This document shows positions 12,801 through 26,985 of a stretch of DNA of 64,000 nt, piece after piece. Positions within the stretch are counted from its first letter, which is position 1. Each line of letters opens with the position of its first letter. Source of the stretch: Ecdyonurus torrentis (taxonomy: Eukaryota > Arthropoda > Insecta > Ephemeroptera > Heptageniidae). Position numbers and translations under genes: made by a program. The stretch lies in assembly GCA_949318235.1 (NCBI GenBank), contig OX439128.1, positions 56,195,009-56,259,008 of the forward strand, written 5' to 3'. The notes beneath the pieces are model-generated. The model searched no databases. It saw only the letters and a program-made list of their open reading frames with translations, and was not told where the DNA came from.

Positions 12801-15800
12801 CGAAACTAATAAAGCTACTGGCTTTCAGTTTGAACTAAAATGTAGTACTAACAGACTTGCAAAGAAAGGGTTATTACACCTCAATCGCTCGAATGCAAAC
12901 TTTCGCAGTTATTGAGAATCTCAGTGCTTTCTCAACGTAGTTTTCAGACTAAGAATACAATTTTTGATGATATCTTTGAAACTTAAAAAGCTACAGGCTT
13001 GCAGTTTGAACTAAAATGTAGGACTAACAGACTTGCAAAGAAAAGGTTATTACACCTTAATCGCTCCAATGCAAACTCACGCAGTTATTGAGAATCTCAG
13101 TGCTTTCTCATCGTTCTTTTTTGACTCTGAATACGAATTTTGATATATCTCCGAAGCTAAAAAAGCTACAGGCTTGCGGTTTGAACTAAAATGTAGGACT
13201 TACAGACTTGCAAAGAAAAGGTTATTACACCTTAATCGCTTCATTGCAAACTTTCGCAGTTATTGAGAATCTCAGTGCTTTTTCAACGTAGTTTTCAGAC
13301 TATGAATACGATTTTTAATGATATCTTTGAAACTAATAAAGCTACAGGCATGCGGTTTGAACTGAAATGTAGGACTAACAGCCTTGCAAACAAAAGGTTA
13401 TAACACCTTAATCGCTACAATGCAAACTTTCGCAGTTATAGAAAACCTCAGTGCTTTCTCGTCGTACTTTTCAGACTGTGAATACGATTTTTGATGATAT
13501 CTCTGAAACTAGTAAAGCTACAGCCTTGCGCTTTGAACTTAAATGTAGCACTAACAGACTTGCAAAGAAAAGGTTATTACACCTTATTCGCTCCAATGCA
13601 AACTTTCGCAGTTATAGAAAACCTCAGTGCTTTCTCGTCGTACTTTTCAGACTGTGAATATGATTTTTGATGATATCTCCGAAACTAGTAAAGCTACAGG
13701 CTTGTGGTTTGAACTTAAATGTAGGACTAACAGACTTGCAAAGAAAAGGATATTACACCTTAATGGCTCCAATGCAAACTTTCGCAGTTATAGAGAATCT
13801 CAGTGCTTTGTCATAAAACTTTTCAGACTGTGAATACGATTGTTGATGATAAATCCGAAGCTAATAAAGTTACAGGCTTGCGGTTTGAACTAAAATGTAG
13901 GACTAACAGACTTGCAAAGAAAACTTTATTACACCTTAATCGCTCCAATGCATACTTTCGCAGTTATAGAGAATCTCAGTGCTTTCTCATCGTACTTTTC
14001 AGACCGTGAATACGATTGTTGATGATATCTCCGAAATTAATAAAGCTACAGGCTTGTGGTTTGAACTGAAATGTAGGACTAAGAGACTTGCAAAGAAAAG
14101 TTTATTACACCTTAATCGCTCCAATGCAAACTTTCGCAGTTATAGAAAACCTCAGTGCTTTCTCGTCGTACTTTTCAGACTGTGAATACGATTTTTGATG
14201 ATATCTCCGAAACTAGTAAAGCTAAAGGCTTGCGGTTTGAACTGAAATGTAGGACTAACAGACTTGCAAAGAAAAGGTTATAACACCTTAATCGCTACAA
14301 TGCAAACTTTCGCAGTTATAGAAAACCTCAGTGCTTTCTCGTCGTACTTTTCAAACTGTGAATACGATTTTTGATGATATCTCCGAAACTAGTAAAGCTA
14401 AAGGCTTGCGGTTTGAACTGAAATGTAGGACTAACAGACTTGCAAAGAAAAGGTTATAACACCTTAATCGCTACAATGCAAACTTTCGCAGTTATAGAGA
14501 ATCTCAGTGCTTTCTCATAGTACTTTTTTGACTGCGAATAAGATTTTTGATGATAACTCCGAAACAAATAAAGCTACAGGCTTGCAGTTTGAACTAAAAT
14601 GTAGTACTAACAGACTTGCAAAGAAAAGGTTATTACACCTTAATCGCTTCAATGCAAACTTTCGCAGTTATAGAGAATCTCAGTGCTTTATCATCGTATT
14701 TTTTGACTGTGGATACGAATTTTGATGATATCTCCGAAACTAATAAAGCTACAGGCTTGCGGTTTGAACTGAAATGTAGGACTAAGAGACTTGCAAAGAA
14801 AAGGTTATAACACCTTAATCGCTTCAATGCAAACTTTCGCAGTTATAGAGAATCTCAGTGCTTTGTCATCGTATTTTTCAGACTGTGAATACGATTGTTG
14901 ATGATAAATCCGAAGCTAATAAAGCTACAGGCTTGCGGTTTGAACTAAAATGTAGGACTAACAGACTTGCAAAGAAAACTTTATTACACCTTAATCGCTC
15001 CAATGCATACTTTCGCAGTTATAGAGAATCTCAGTGCTATCTCATCGTACTTTTCAGACCGTGAATACGATTGTTGATGATATCTCCGAAACTAATAAAG
15101 CTACAGGCTTGCGGTTTGAACTAAAATGTAGGACTAACAGACTTGCAAAGAAAAGTTTATTACACCTTATTCGCTCCAATGCAAACTTTCGCAGTTATAG
15201 AGAATCTCAGTGCTTTATCATCGTACTTTTTTGACTGTGGATACGAATTTTGATGATATCTCCGAAACTAATAAAGCTACAGGCTTGCGGTTTGAACTGA
15301 AATGTAGGACTAAGAGACTTGCAAAGAAAAGGTTATAACACCTTAATCGCTTCAATGCAAACTTTCGCAGTTATAGAGAATCTCAGTGCTTTCTCAACGT
15401 AATTTTCAGACCAGGATTACGATTTTTGATGATACCTTTGAAACTAATAAAGCTACAGGCATGCGGTTTGAACTGAAATCTAGGACTAACAGACTAGCAA
15501 AGAAAAGCTTATTACACCTTAATCGCTCTAATGCAAACTTTCGCAGTTATAGAAAACCTCAGTGCTTTCTCGTCGTACTTTTCAGACTGTGAATACGATT
15601 TTTGATGATATCTCCGAAACTAGTAAAGCTACAGGCTTGCGGTTTGAACTTAAATGTAGAACTAATAGACTTGCAAAGAAAAGGTTATAACACCTTAATC
15701 GCTACAATGCAAACTTTGGCAGTTATAGAGAATCTCAGTGCTTTCTCATAGTACTTTTTTTAATGCGAATAAGATTTTTGATGATATCTCCGAAACTAAT

Positions 15801-17082
15801 AAAGCTACAGGCTTGCAGTTTAAACTAAAATGTAGTACTAACAGACTTGCAAAGAAAAGGTTAATACACCTTAATCGCTCCAATGCATACTTTGCAGTTA
15901 TAGAGAATCTCTGTGCTTTCTAATCGTACTTTTCAGACCGTGAATACGATTGTTGATGATATCTCCGAAAATAATAAAGCTACAGGCTTGCGGTTTTAAC
16001 TAAAATGTAGGACTAACAGACTTGCAAAGAAAAAGGTTATTACAACTTAATCGCGGCAATGCAAACTTTCGCAGTTATAGAAAACCTCAGTGCTTTCTGA
16101 TCGTACTTTTCAGACTGTGGATACGAATTTTGATGATATCTCCAAAACTAATAAAGCTACAGGCTTGCGGTTTGAACTAAAATGTAGGACTAACAGACTT
16201 GCAAAGAAAAGGTTATTACACCTTAATCGCTCCATTGCAAACTTTCGCAGTTATAGAAAATCCAGTGCTTTCTGATCGTACTTTTCAGACTGTGGATACG
16301 AATTTTGATGAAATCTCCGAAACTAATAAAGCTACAGGCTTGTGGTTGGAACTAAAATGTAGGACTAACAGACTTGCAAAAAATGGTTATTACACCTCAA
16401 TCGCTCGAATGCAAACTTTCGCAGTAATAGAGAATCTCAGTGCTTTCTCATCATTCTTTTTTGACTGTGAATACGATTTTTGATATATCTCCGAAGCTAA
16501 TACAGCTACAGGCTTGCGGTTTGAACTAAAATGTAGGACTAACAGACTTGCAAAGAAAAGGTTATTACACCTTAATCGCTTCATTGCAAACTTTCATAGT
16601 TATTGAGAATCTCAGTGCTTTCTCAACGTAGTTTTCAGACTAAGAATTCCATTTTTTGATGATATCTACGAAACTAATAAAGCTACAGGCTTGCGGTTTG
16701 AACTAAAATGTAGCACTAACAGACTTACAAAGAAAGGGTTATTACACCTCAATCGCTCGAATGCAAACTTTCGCAGTAATAGAGAATCTCAGTGCTTTAT
16801 CATCGTTCTTTTTTGACTGTGAATGTGATTTTTGATATATCTCCAAAGCTATTAAAGCAACAGGCTTGCGGTTTGAACTAAAATGTAGGACTAACAGACT
16901 TGAAATGAAAAGGATATTACACCTTAATCGCTTCATTGCAAACTTTCGCAGTTATTGAGAATCTCAGTGCTTTCTTATCGTACTTTTTAGACTGCGAATA
17001 AGATTTTTGATGATATCTTTAAAACTTAAAAAGCTACAGGCTTGCAGTTTGAACTAAAATGTAGGACTAACAGACTTGCAAA

Positions 17083-17100
17083 GAAAAGAAAGTTAGAAAG
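17083..17100 (+). other. Junction of satellite A to satellite B
   Basis: Satellite A runs to its ACTTGCAAAGAAAAG segment. Within a few bases the sequence becomes TAGAAAGTTGCGGTTTTGA, which belongs to satellite B. Both sides are A-rich (AAGAAAAGAAAG), so the exact breakpoint is ambiguous over about ten bases. The A monomer before it is not visibly degraded, so the switch is abrupt and not a decaying array edge. Confidence 0.85.
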
Positions 17101-20100
17101 TTGCGGTTTTGAAATAAAGTGATGCAAAACGCTCTATAGTTTTAAATTCACCTCTAGAAACAAATTTGAGAAAAATAATTTTTCCAAAAAAATTGTGTTT
17201 TTCAGTTTCTGAAAACGATTTTTCATGATATCTCAGAAACTAATAATGCTACAGACTTACGTTTTGAACTGAAATGTATCACTTTGAAATGTCTTATGAA
17301 AAGTTTATAACACTTTAGTCGCAAAAACTAAAACTTTCTCAGTTTTTGAGAATTATCGAATTTTCTTACCGAAGTCTATAGCATTGTAGCCCATATGAAG
17401 AAAAAAAAAGTTTGTAACTCGAGTTCTAATTGAGATGTAAAGTTGTGGTTTTGAAATAAAGTGATGCAAAACGCTCTATAGTACTAAATTCACCTCTAGA
17501 AACAAAATTGAGAAAAAAAATATTTCGAAAAAAATTGTGTTTTTCAGATTCTGAAAACGATTTTTGATGATATCTTAGAAACTAATAATGCTACAGACTT
17601 ACGGTTTGAACTGAAATGTATCACTTTGAAATGTCCAACGAAAAGTTTATTACATTTTAGTAGCAAAAAATAAAATTTTCTCAGTTTTTGAGAATTTTCG
17701 TATTTTCTTACCGAAGTCTATAGCATTGTAGTTCATATGAAGAAAAAAAAAGTTTGTAACTCGAATTCCAATTGAGATAGAAAGTTGGGGTTTTGAAATA
17801 AAGTGATGCAAAACGCTCTATAGTTTTAAATTCACCTCTAGAAACAAATTTGAGAAAAATAATTTTTCCAAAAAAATTGTGTTTTTCAGTTTCTAAAAAC
17901 GATTTGTCATTATATCTCAGAAACTAATAATGCTACAGACTTACTGTTTGAACTGAAATGTATCACTTTGAAATGTCTTATAAAAAGTTTATAACACTTA
18001 AGTCGCAAAAAATAAAACTTTCTCAGTTTTTGAGAATTTTCGTATTTTCTTACCGATGTCTATAGCATTGTAGCCCATATGAAGAAAAAAAAGTTTGTAA
18101 CTCGAGTTTTAATTGAGATGGAAAGTTGTGGTTTTGAAATAAAGTGATGCAAAACGCTCTATAGTACTAAATTCACCTCTAGAAACAAAATTGAGAAAAA
18201 AAATATTTCGAAAAAAATTGTGTTTTTCAGATTCTGAAAACGATTTTTGATGATATCTCAGAAACTAATAATGCTACAGACTTACGGTTTCAACTGAAAT
18301 GTATCACTTTGAAATGTCTAACGAAAAGTTAAATACACTTTAGTCGCAAAAAATAAAACTTTCTCAGTTTTTGAGAATTCTCGTATTTTCTTACCGAAGT
18401 CTATAGCATTGTAGCCCATATGAAGAAAAAAAAAGTTTGTAACTCGAGTTCCAATTGAGATAGAAAGTTGCGGTTTTGAAATAAAGTGATGCAAAACGCT
18501 CTATAGTTTTAAATTCACCTCTAGAAACAAATTTGAGAAAAATAATTTTTCCAAAAAAATTGTGTTTTTCAGTTTCTGAAAACGATTTGTCATGATATCT
18601 CAGAAACTAATAATGCTACAGACTTACGGTTTGAACTGAAATGTATCACTTTGAAATGTCTTATGAAAAGTTTATAACACTTAAGTCGCAAAAAATAAAA
18701 CTTTCTCAGTTTTTGAGAATTTTCGAATTTTCTTACCGATGTCTAAAGCATTGTAGCCCATATGAAGAAAAAAAAGTTTGTAACTCGAGTTCTAATTGAG
18801 ATGTAAAGTTGTGGTTTTGAAATAAAGTGATGCAAAACGCTCTATAGTACTAAATTCACCTCTAGAAACAAAATTGAGAAAAAAAATAATTCGAAAAAAA
18901 TTGTGTTTTTCAGATTCTGAAAACGATTTTTGATGATATCTCAGAAACTAATAATGCTACAGACTTACGGTTTGAACTGAAATGTATCACTTTGAAATGT
19001 CTAACGAAAAGTTTATTACACTTTAGTCGCAAAAAATAAAACTTTCTCAGTTTTTGAGAATTCTCGTATTTTCTTACCGAAGTCTATAGCATTGTAGCCC
19101 ATATGAAGAAAAAAAAAGTTTGTAACTCGAGTTCCAATTGAGATAGAAAGTTGCGGTTTTGAAATAAAGTGATGCAAAACGCTCTATAGTTTTAAATTCA
19201 CCTCTAGAAACAAATTTGAGAAAAATAATTTTTCCAAAAAAAATGTGTTTTTCAGTTTCTGAAAACGATTTTTGATGATATCTCAGAAACTAATAATGCT
19301 ACAGACTTACGGTTTGAACTGAAATGTATCACTTAAAAATGTCTAACGAAAAGTTTATTACACTTTAGTCGCAAAAAATAAAACTTTCTCAGTTTTTGAG
19401 AATTTTCGTATTTTCTTACCGAAGTCTATAGCATTGTAGCCCATATGAAGAAAAAAAAAGTTTGTAACTCGAGTTCCAATTGAGATAGAAAGTTGCGGTT
19501 TTGAAATAAAGTGATGCAAAACGCTCTATAGTTTTAAATTCACCTCTAGAAACAAATTTGAGAAAAATAATTTTTCCAAAAAAATTGTTTTTCTGTTTCT
19601 GAAAACGATTTTTCATGATATCTCAGAAACTAATAATGCTACAGACTTACGGTTTCAACTGAAATGTATCACTTTGAAATGTCTAACGAAAAGTTTATTA
19701 CACTTTAGTCGCAAAAAATAAAACTTTCTCAGTTTTTGAGAATTCTCGTATTTTCTTACCGAAGTCTATAGCATTGTAGCCCATATGAAGAAAAAAAAAG
19801 TTTGTAACTCGAGTTCCAATTGAGATAGAAAGTTGCGGTTTTGAAATAAAGTGATGCAAAACGCTCTATAGTTTTAAATTCACCTCTAGAAACAAATTTG
19901 AGAAAAATAATTTTTCCAAAAAAATTGTGTTTTTCAGTTTCTGAAAACGATTTGTCATGATATCTCAGAAACTAATAATGCTACAGACTTACGGTTTGAA
20001 CTGAAATGTATCACTTTGAAGTGTCTTATAAAAAGTTTATTACACTTTAGTCGCAAAAACTAAAACTTTCTCAGTTTTTGAGAATTTTCGAATTTTCTTA

Positions 20101-22190
20101 CCGAAGTCTATAGCATTGTAGCCCATATGAAGAAAAAAAAAGTTTGTAACTCGAGTTTTCATTGAGATGGAAAGTTGTGGTTTTGAAATAAAGTGATGCA
20201 AAACGCTCTATAGTACTAGATTCACCTCTAGAAACAAAATTGAGAAAAAAAATATTTCGAAAAAAATTGTGTTTTTCAGATTCTGAAAACGATTTTTGAT
20301 GATATCTCAGGAACTAATAATGCTACAGACTTACGGTTTCAACTGAAATGTATCACTTTGAAATGTCTAACGAAAAGTTTATTACACTTTAGTCGCAAAA
20401 AATAAAACTTTCTCAGTTTTTGAGAATTCTCGTATTTTCTTACCGAAGTCTATAGCATTGTAGCCCATATGAAGAAAAAAAAAGTTTGTAACTCGAGTTC
20501 CAATTGAGATAGAAAGTTGCGGTTTTGAAATAAAGTGATGCAAAACGCTCTATAGTTTTAAATTCACCTCTAGAAACAAATTTGAGAAAAATAATTTTTC
20601 CAAAAAAATTGTGTTTTTCAGTTTCTGAAAACGATTTGTCATGATATCTCAGAAACTAATAATGCTACAGACTTACGGTTTGAACTGAAATGTATCACTT
20701 TGAAATGTCTTATGAAAAGTTTATAACACTTAAGTCGCAAAAAATAAAACTTTCTCAGTTTTTGAGAATTTTCGTATTTTCTTACCGATGTCTAAAGCAT
20801 TGTAGCCCATATGAAGAAAAAAAAGTTTGTAACTCGAGTTTTAATTGAGATGGAAAGTTGTGGTTTTGAAATAAAGTGATGCAAAACGCTCTATAGTACT
20901 AAATTCACCTCTAAAAACAAAATTGAGAAAAAAAATATTTCGAAAAAAATTGTGTTTTTCAGATTCTGAAAACGATTTTTGATGATATCTCAGAAACTAA
21001 TAATGCTACAGACTTACGGTTTGAACTGAAATGTATCACTTTGAAATGTCTAACGAAAAGTTTATTACACTTTAGTCGCAAAAAATAAAACTTTCTCAGT
21101 TTTTGAGAATTCTCGTATTTTCTTACCGAAGTCTATAGCATTGTAGCCCATATGAAGAAAAAAAAAGTTTGTAACTCGAGTTCCAATTGAGATAGAAAGT
21201 TGCGGTTTTGAAATAAAGTGATGCAAAACGCTCTATAGTTTTAAATTCACCTCTAGAAAGAAATGTGAGAAAAATAATTTTTCCAAAAAAATTGTGTTTT
21301 TCAGTTTCTGAAAACGATTTGTCATGATATCTCAGAAACTAATAATGCTACAGACTTACGGTTTGAACTGAAATGTATCACTTTGAAATGTCTTATGAAA
21401 AGTTTATAACACTTAAGTCGCAAAAAATAAAACTTTCTCAGTTTTTGAGAATTTTCGTATTTTCTTACCGATGTCTAAAGCATTGTAGCCCATATGAAGA
21501 AAAAAAAGTTTGTAACTCGAGTTTTAATGGAGATGGAAAGTTGTGGTTTTGAAATAAAGTGATGCAAAACGCTCTATAGTACTAAATTCACCTCTAGAAA
21601 CAAAATTGAGAAAAAAAATATTTTGAAAAAAATTGTGTTTTTCAGATTCTGAAAACGATTTTTGATGATATCTCAGAAACTAATAATGCTACAGACTTAC
21701 GGTTTCAACTGAAATGTATCACTTTGAAATGTCTAACGAAAAGTTAATTACACTTTAGTCGCAAAAAATAATACTTTCTCAGTTTTTGAGAATTCTTGTA
21801 TTTTCTTACCGAAGTCTATAGCATTGTAGCCCATATGAAGAAAAAAAAAGTTTGTAACTCGAGTTCCAATTGAGATAGAAAGTTGCGGTTTTGAAATAAA
21901 GTGATGCAAAACGCTCTATAGTTTTAAATTCACCTCTAGAAACAAATTTGAGAAAAATAATTTTTCCAAAAAAATTGTGTTTTTCAGTTTCTGAAAACGA
22001 TTTTTCATGATATCTCAGAAACTAATAATGCTACAGACTTACGGTTTGAACTGAAATGTATCACTTTGAAATGTCTTATAAAAAGTTTATTACACTTTAG
22101 TCGCAAAAACTAAAACTTTCTCAGTTTTTGAGAATTTTCGAATTTTCTTACCGAAGTCTATAGCATTGTAGCCCATATGAAGAAAAAAAA
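17089..22190 (+). repeat. Alternating B1/B2 dimers (about 684 bp) in satellite B
   Basis: Two monomer subtypes largely alternate. B1 reads CCAATTGAGATAGAAAGTTGCGG, shown here only by its core GATAGAAAGTTGCGG, then CTATAGTTTTAAATTC and TTTTTCCAAAAAAATTG, with TTTCTGAAAACG. B2 reads GATGGAAAGTTGTGG, then CTATAGTACTAAATTC and ATTTCGAAAAAAATTG, with ATTCTGAAAACG. The CTATAG tags at about 17150 (B1), 17484 (B2), 17826 (B1), 18165 (B2), 18510 (B1) and 18850 (B2) show the alternation. It breaks at about 19190-19870, where B1 tags come in succession. The same dimer pattern continues through much of the array. Confidence 0.85.
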
Positions 22191-24585
22191 AAAGTTTGTA
22201 ACTCGAGTTTTCATTGAGATGGAAAGTTGTGGTTTTGAAATAAAGTGATGCAAAACGCTCTATAGTACTAAATTCACCTCTAGAAACAAAATTGAGAAAA
22301 AAAATTTTTCGAAAAATATTGTGTTTTTCAGATTCTGAAAACGATTTTTGATGATATCTCAGAAACTAATAATGCTACAGACTTACGGTTTCAACTGAAA
22401 TGTATCACTTTGAAATGTCTAACGAAAAGTTTATTACACTTTAGTCGCAAAAAATAAAACTTTCTCAGTTTTTGAGAATTCTCGTATTTTCTTACCGAAG
22501 TCTATAGCATTGTAGCCCATATGAAGAAAAAAAAAGTTTGTAACTCGAGTTCCAATTGAGATAGAAAGTTGCGGTTTTGAAATAAAGTGATGCAAAACGC
22601 TCTATAGTTTTTAATTCACCTCTAGAAACAAATTTGAGAAAAATAATTTTTCCAAAAAAATTGTGTTTTTCAGTTTCTGAAAACGATTTTTCATGATATC
22701 TCAGAAACTAATAATGCTACAGACTTACGGTTTGAACTGAAATGTATCACTTTGAAATGTCTTATAAAAAGTTTATTACACTTTAGTCGCAAAAACTAAA
22801 ACTTTCTCAGTTTTTGAGAATTTTCGAATTTTCTTACCGAAGTCTATAGCATTGTAGCCCATATGAAGAAAAAAAAGTTTGTAACTCGAGTTTTCATTGA
22901 GATGGAAAGTTGTGGTTTTGAAATAAAGTGATGCAAAACGCTCTATAGTACTAAATTCACCTCTAGAAACAAAATTGAGAAAAAAAATATTTCGAAAAAA
23001 ATTGTGTTTTTCAGATTCTGAAAACGATTTTTGATGATATCTCAGAAACTAATAATGCTACAGACTTACGGTTTGAACTGAAATGTATCACTTTGAAATG
23101 TCTAACGAAAAGTTTATTACACTTTAGTCGCAAAAAATAAAACTTTCTCAGTTTTTGAGAATTCTCGTATTTTCTTACCGAAGTCTATAGCATTGTAGCC
23201 CATATGAAGAAAAAAAAAGTTTGTAACTCGAGTTCCAATTGAGATAGAAAGTTGCGGTTTTGAAATAAAGTGATGCAAAACGCTCTATAGTTTTAAATTC
23301 ACCTCTAGAAAGAAATGTGAGAAAAATAATTTTTCCAAAAAAATTGTGTTTTTCAGTTTCTGAAAACGATTTGTCATGATATCTCAGAAACTAATAATGC
23401 TACAGACTTACGGTTTGAACTGAAATGTATCACTTTGAAATGTCTTATGAAAAGTTTATAACACTTAAGTCGCAAAAAATAAAACTTTCTCAGTTTTTGA
23501 GAATTTTCGTATTTTCTTACCGATGTCTAAAGCATTGTAGCCCATATGAAGAAAAAAAAGTTTGTAACTCGAGTTTTAATTGAGATGGAAAGTTGTGGTT
23601 TTGAAATAAAGTGATGCAAAACGCTCTATAGTACTAAATTCACCTCTAGAAACAAAATTGAGAAAAAAAATATTTCGAAAAAAATTGTGTTTTTCAGATT
23701 CTGAAAACGATTTTTGATGATATCTCAGAAACTAATAATGCTACAGACTTACGGTTTGAACTGAAATGTATCACTTTGAAATGTCTAACGAAAAGTTTAT
23801 TACACTTTAGTCGCAAAAAATAAAACTTTCTCAGTTTTTGAGAATTCTCGTATTTTCTTACCGAAGTCTATAGCATTGTAGCCCATATGAAGAAAAAAAA
23901 AGTTTGTAACTCGAATTCCAATTGAGATAGAAAGTTGCGGTTTTGAAATAAAGTGATGCAAAACGCTCTATAGTTTTAAATTCACCTCTATAAACAAATT
24001 TGAGAAAAATAATTTTTCCAAAAAAAATGTGTTTTTCAGTTTCTGAAAACGATTTTTGATGATATCTCAGAAACTAATAATGCTACAGACTTACGGTTTG
24101 AACTGAAATGTATCACTTTGAAATGTCTAACGAAAAGTTTATTACACTTTAGTCGCAAAAAATAAAACTTTCTCAGGTTTTTGAGAATTTTCGTATTTTC
24201 TTACCGAAGTCTATAGCATTGTAGCCCATATGAAGAAAAAAAAAGTTTGTTTCTCGAGTTCCAATTGAGATAGAAAGTTGCGGTTGTGAAATAAAGTGAT
24301 GCAAAACGCTCTATAGTTTTAAATTCACCTCTAGAAACAAATTTGAGAAAAATAATTTTTCCAAAAAAATTGTGTTTTTCAGTTTCTGAAAACGATTTTT
24401 CATGATATCTCAGAAACTAATAATGCTACAGACTTACGGTTTGAACTGAAATGTATCACTTTGAAATGTCTTATAAAAATTGTTTATTACACTTTAGTCG
24501 CAAAAACTAAAACTTTCTCAGTTTTTGAGAATTTTCGAATTTTCTTACCGAAGTCTATAGCATTGTAGCCCATATGAAGAAAAAA
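22190..24585 (+). repeat. Satellite B seven-monomer block, copy 1 (~2.4 kb)
   Basis: Rare variants in this block recur 2,396-2,397 bp downstream: GAAAAATATTGTG at about 22313, AGAAAGAAATGTGAG at about 23307, CTCAGGTTTTTGAGAA at about 24173, GCGGTTGTGAAAT at about 24280, and TATAAAAATTGTTTATTAC at about 24472. Shared rare variants in the same order show that seven consecutive monomers were duplicated as a unit. The AGAAAGAAATGTGAG variant also occurs at about 21256, which suggests an earlier, related duplication of six monomers. Confidence 0.82.
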
Positions 24586-26985
24586 AAAAGTTTGTAACTC
24601 GAGTTTTCATTGAGATGGAAAGTTGTGGTTTTGAAATAAAGTGATGCAAAACGCTCTATAGTACTAAATTCACCTCTAGAAACAAAATTGAGAAAAAAAT
24701 TTTTTCGAAAAATATTGTGTTTTTCAGATTCTGAAAACGATTTTTGATGATATCTCAGAAACTAATAATGCTACAGACTTACGGTTTCAACTGAAATGTA
24801 TCACTTTGAAATGTCTAACGAAAAGTTTATTACACTTTAGTCGCAAAAAATAAAACTTTCTCAGTTTTTGAGAATTCTCGTATTTTCTTACCGAAGTCTA
24901 TAGCATTGTAGCCCATATGAAGAAAAATAAAGTTTGTAACTCGAGTTCCAATTGAGATAGAAAGTTGCGGTTTTGAAATAAAGTGATGCAAAACGCTCTA
25001 TAGTTTTTAATTCACCTCTAGAAACAAATTTGAGAAAAATAATTTTTCCAAAAAAATTGTGTTTTTCAGTTTCTGAAAACGATTTTTCATGATATCTCAG
25101 AAACTAATAATGCTACAGACTTACGGTTTGAACTGAAATGTATCACTTTGAAATGTCTTATAAAAAGTTTATTACACTTTAGTCGCAAAAACTAAAACTT
25201 TCTCAGTTTTTGAGAATTTTCGAATTTTCTTACCGAAGTCTATAGCATTGTAGCCCATATGAAGAAAAAAAAGTTTGTAACTCGAGTTTTCATTGAGATG
25301 GAAAGTTGTGGTTTTGAAATAAAGTGATGCAAAACGCTCTATAGTACTAAATTCACCTCTAGAAACAAAATTGAGAAAAAAAATATTTCGAAAAAAATTG
25401 TGTTTTTCAGATTCTGAAAACGATTTTTGATGATATCTCAGAAACTAATAATGCTACAGACTTACGGTTTGAACTGAAATGTATCACTTTGAAATGTCTA
25501 ACGAAAAGTTTATTACACTTTAGTCGCAAAAAATAAAACTTTCTCAGTTTTTGAGAATTCTCGTATTTTCTTACCGAAGTCTATAGCATTGTAGCCCATA
25601 TGAAGAAAAAAAAAGTTTGTAACTCGAGTTCCAATTGAGATAGAAAGTTGCGGTTTTGAAATAAAGTGATGCAAAACGCTCTATAGTTTTAAATTCACCT
25701 CTAGAAAGAAATGTGAGAAAAATAATTTTTCCAAAAAAATTGTGTTTTTCAGTTTCTGAAAACGATTTGTCATGATATCTCAGAAACTAATAATGCTACA
25801 GACTTACGGTTTGAACTGAAATGTATCACTTTGAAATGTCTTATGAAAAGTTTATAACACTTAAGTCGCAAAAAATAAAACTTTCTCAGTTTTTGAGAAT
25901 TTTCGTATTTTCTTACCGATGTCTAAAGCATTGTAGCCCATATGAAGAAAAAAAAGTTTGTAACTCGAGTTTTAATTGAGATGGAAAGTTGTGGTTTTGA
26001 AATAAAGTGATGCAAAACGCTCTATAGTACTAAATTCACCTCTAGAAACAAAATTGAGAAAAAAAATATTTCGAAAAAAATTGTGTTTTTCAGATTCTGA
26101 AAACGATTTTTGATGATATCTCAGAAACTAATAATGCTACAGACTTACGGTTTGAACTGAAATGTATCACTTTGAAATGTCTAACGAAAAGTTTATTACA
26201 CTTTAGTCGCAAAAAATAAAACTTTCTCAGTTTTTGAGAATTCTCGTATTTTCTTACCGAAGTCTATAGCATTGTAGCCCATATGAAGAAAAAAAAAGTT
26301 TGTAACTCGAATTCCAATTGAGATAGAAAGTTGCGGTTTTGAAATAAAGTGATGCAAAACGCTCTATAGTTTTAAATTCACCTCTATAAACAAATTTGAG
26401 AAAAATAATTTTTCCAAAAAAAATGTGTTTTTCAGTTTCTGAAAACGATTTTTGATGATATCTCAGAAACTAATAATGCTACAGACTTACGGTTTGAACT
26501 GAAATGTATCACTTTGAAATGTCTAACGAAAAGTTTATTACACTTTAGTCGCAAAAAATAAAACTTTCTCAGGTTTTTGAGAATTTTCGTATTTTCTTAC
26601 CGAAGTCTATAGCATTGTAGCCCATATGAAGAAAAAAAAAGTTTGTTTCTCGAGTTCCAATTGAGATAGAAAGTTGCGGTTGTGAAATAAAGTGATGCAA
26701 AACGCTCTATAGTTTTAAATTCACCTCTAGAAACAAATTTGAGAAAAATAATTTTTCCAAAAAAATTGTGTTTTTCAGTTTCTGAAAACGATTTTTCATG
26801 ATATCTCAGAAACTAATAATGCTACAGACTTACGGTTTGAACTGAAATGTATCACTTTGAAATGTCTTATAAAAATTGTTTATTACACTTTAGTCGCAAA
26901 AACTAAAACTTTCTCAGTTTTTGAGAATTTTCGAATTTTCTTACCGAAGTCTATAGCATTGTAGCCCATATGAAGAAAAAAAAAA
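24586..26985 (+). repeat. Satellite B seven-monomer block, copy 2 (~2.4 kb)
   Basis: The downstream partner of the block starting at about 22190, with the same rare variants at about 24709, 25703, 26570, 26677 and 26870. Few differences were noticed by eye, so the duplication looks recent. Its last part overlaps the start of the 4,445-bp duplication, so the two amplification events are layered. Confidence 0.8.

Larger units (their letters stand above)
1..17088 (+). repeat. Satellite A array, ~176-bp tandem repeat
   Basis: A continuous head-to-tail array of about 97 monomers of 175-176 bp, all in one orientation. Each monomer carries the same landmarks in order: GATGATATCTCCGAAACTA, GGCTTGCGGTTTGAACT, GTAGGACTAACAGACTTGC, TTATTACACCTTAATCGCT, CAAACTTTCGCAGTTATAG and GAATCTCAGTGCTTTCTCA. 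The spacing shows plainly at 3585, 3761, 3937 and 4113, each 176 bp apart. Several subtypes coexist: one with CTCACGCAG in place of CTTTCGCAG, one with the shorter GATATATCTCC, and one with the palindrome GATGATATCATC. No monomer encodes a credible protein. The monomer length is close to nucleosome spacing, as in many centromeric satellites, but no centromere protein motif is visible. The array starts before the window, so its left end is not seen. Confidence 0.97.

Noticed and set aside
1463..16275. Series of overlapping 61-128-codon open frames on the plus strand of satellite A with similar predicted proteins
   Set aside because: They recur every 176 bp, which is not a multiple of three, so each lies in a different frame. 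They overlap their neighbours and simply read across one monomer and part of the next. The similarity is that of the DNA repeat. No start context, domain or codon bias supports a gene.
20..16936. 64-codon minus-strand open frames in satellite A
   Set aside because: They appear only in monomers with particular variants and have the same length and content each time. They are by-products of the repeat, with no independent sign of coding.
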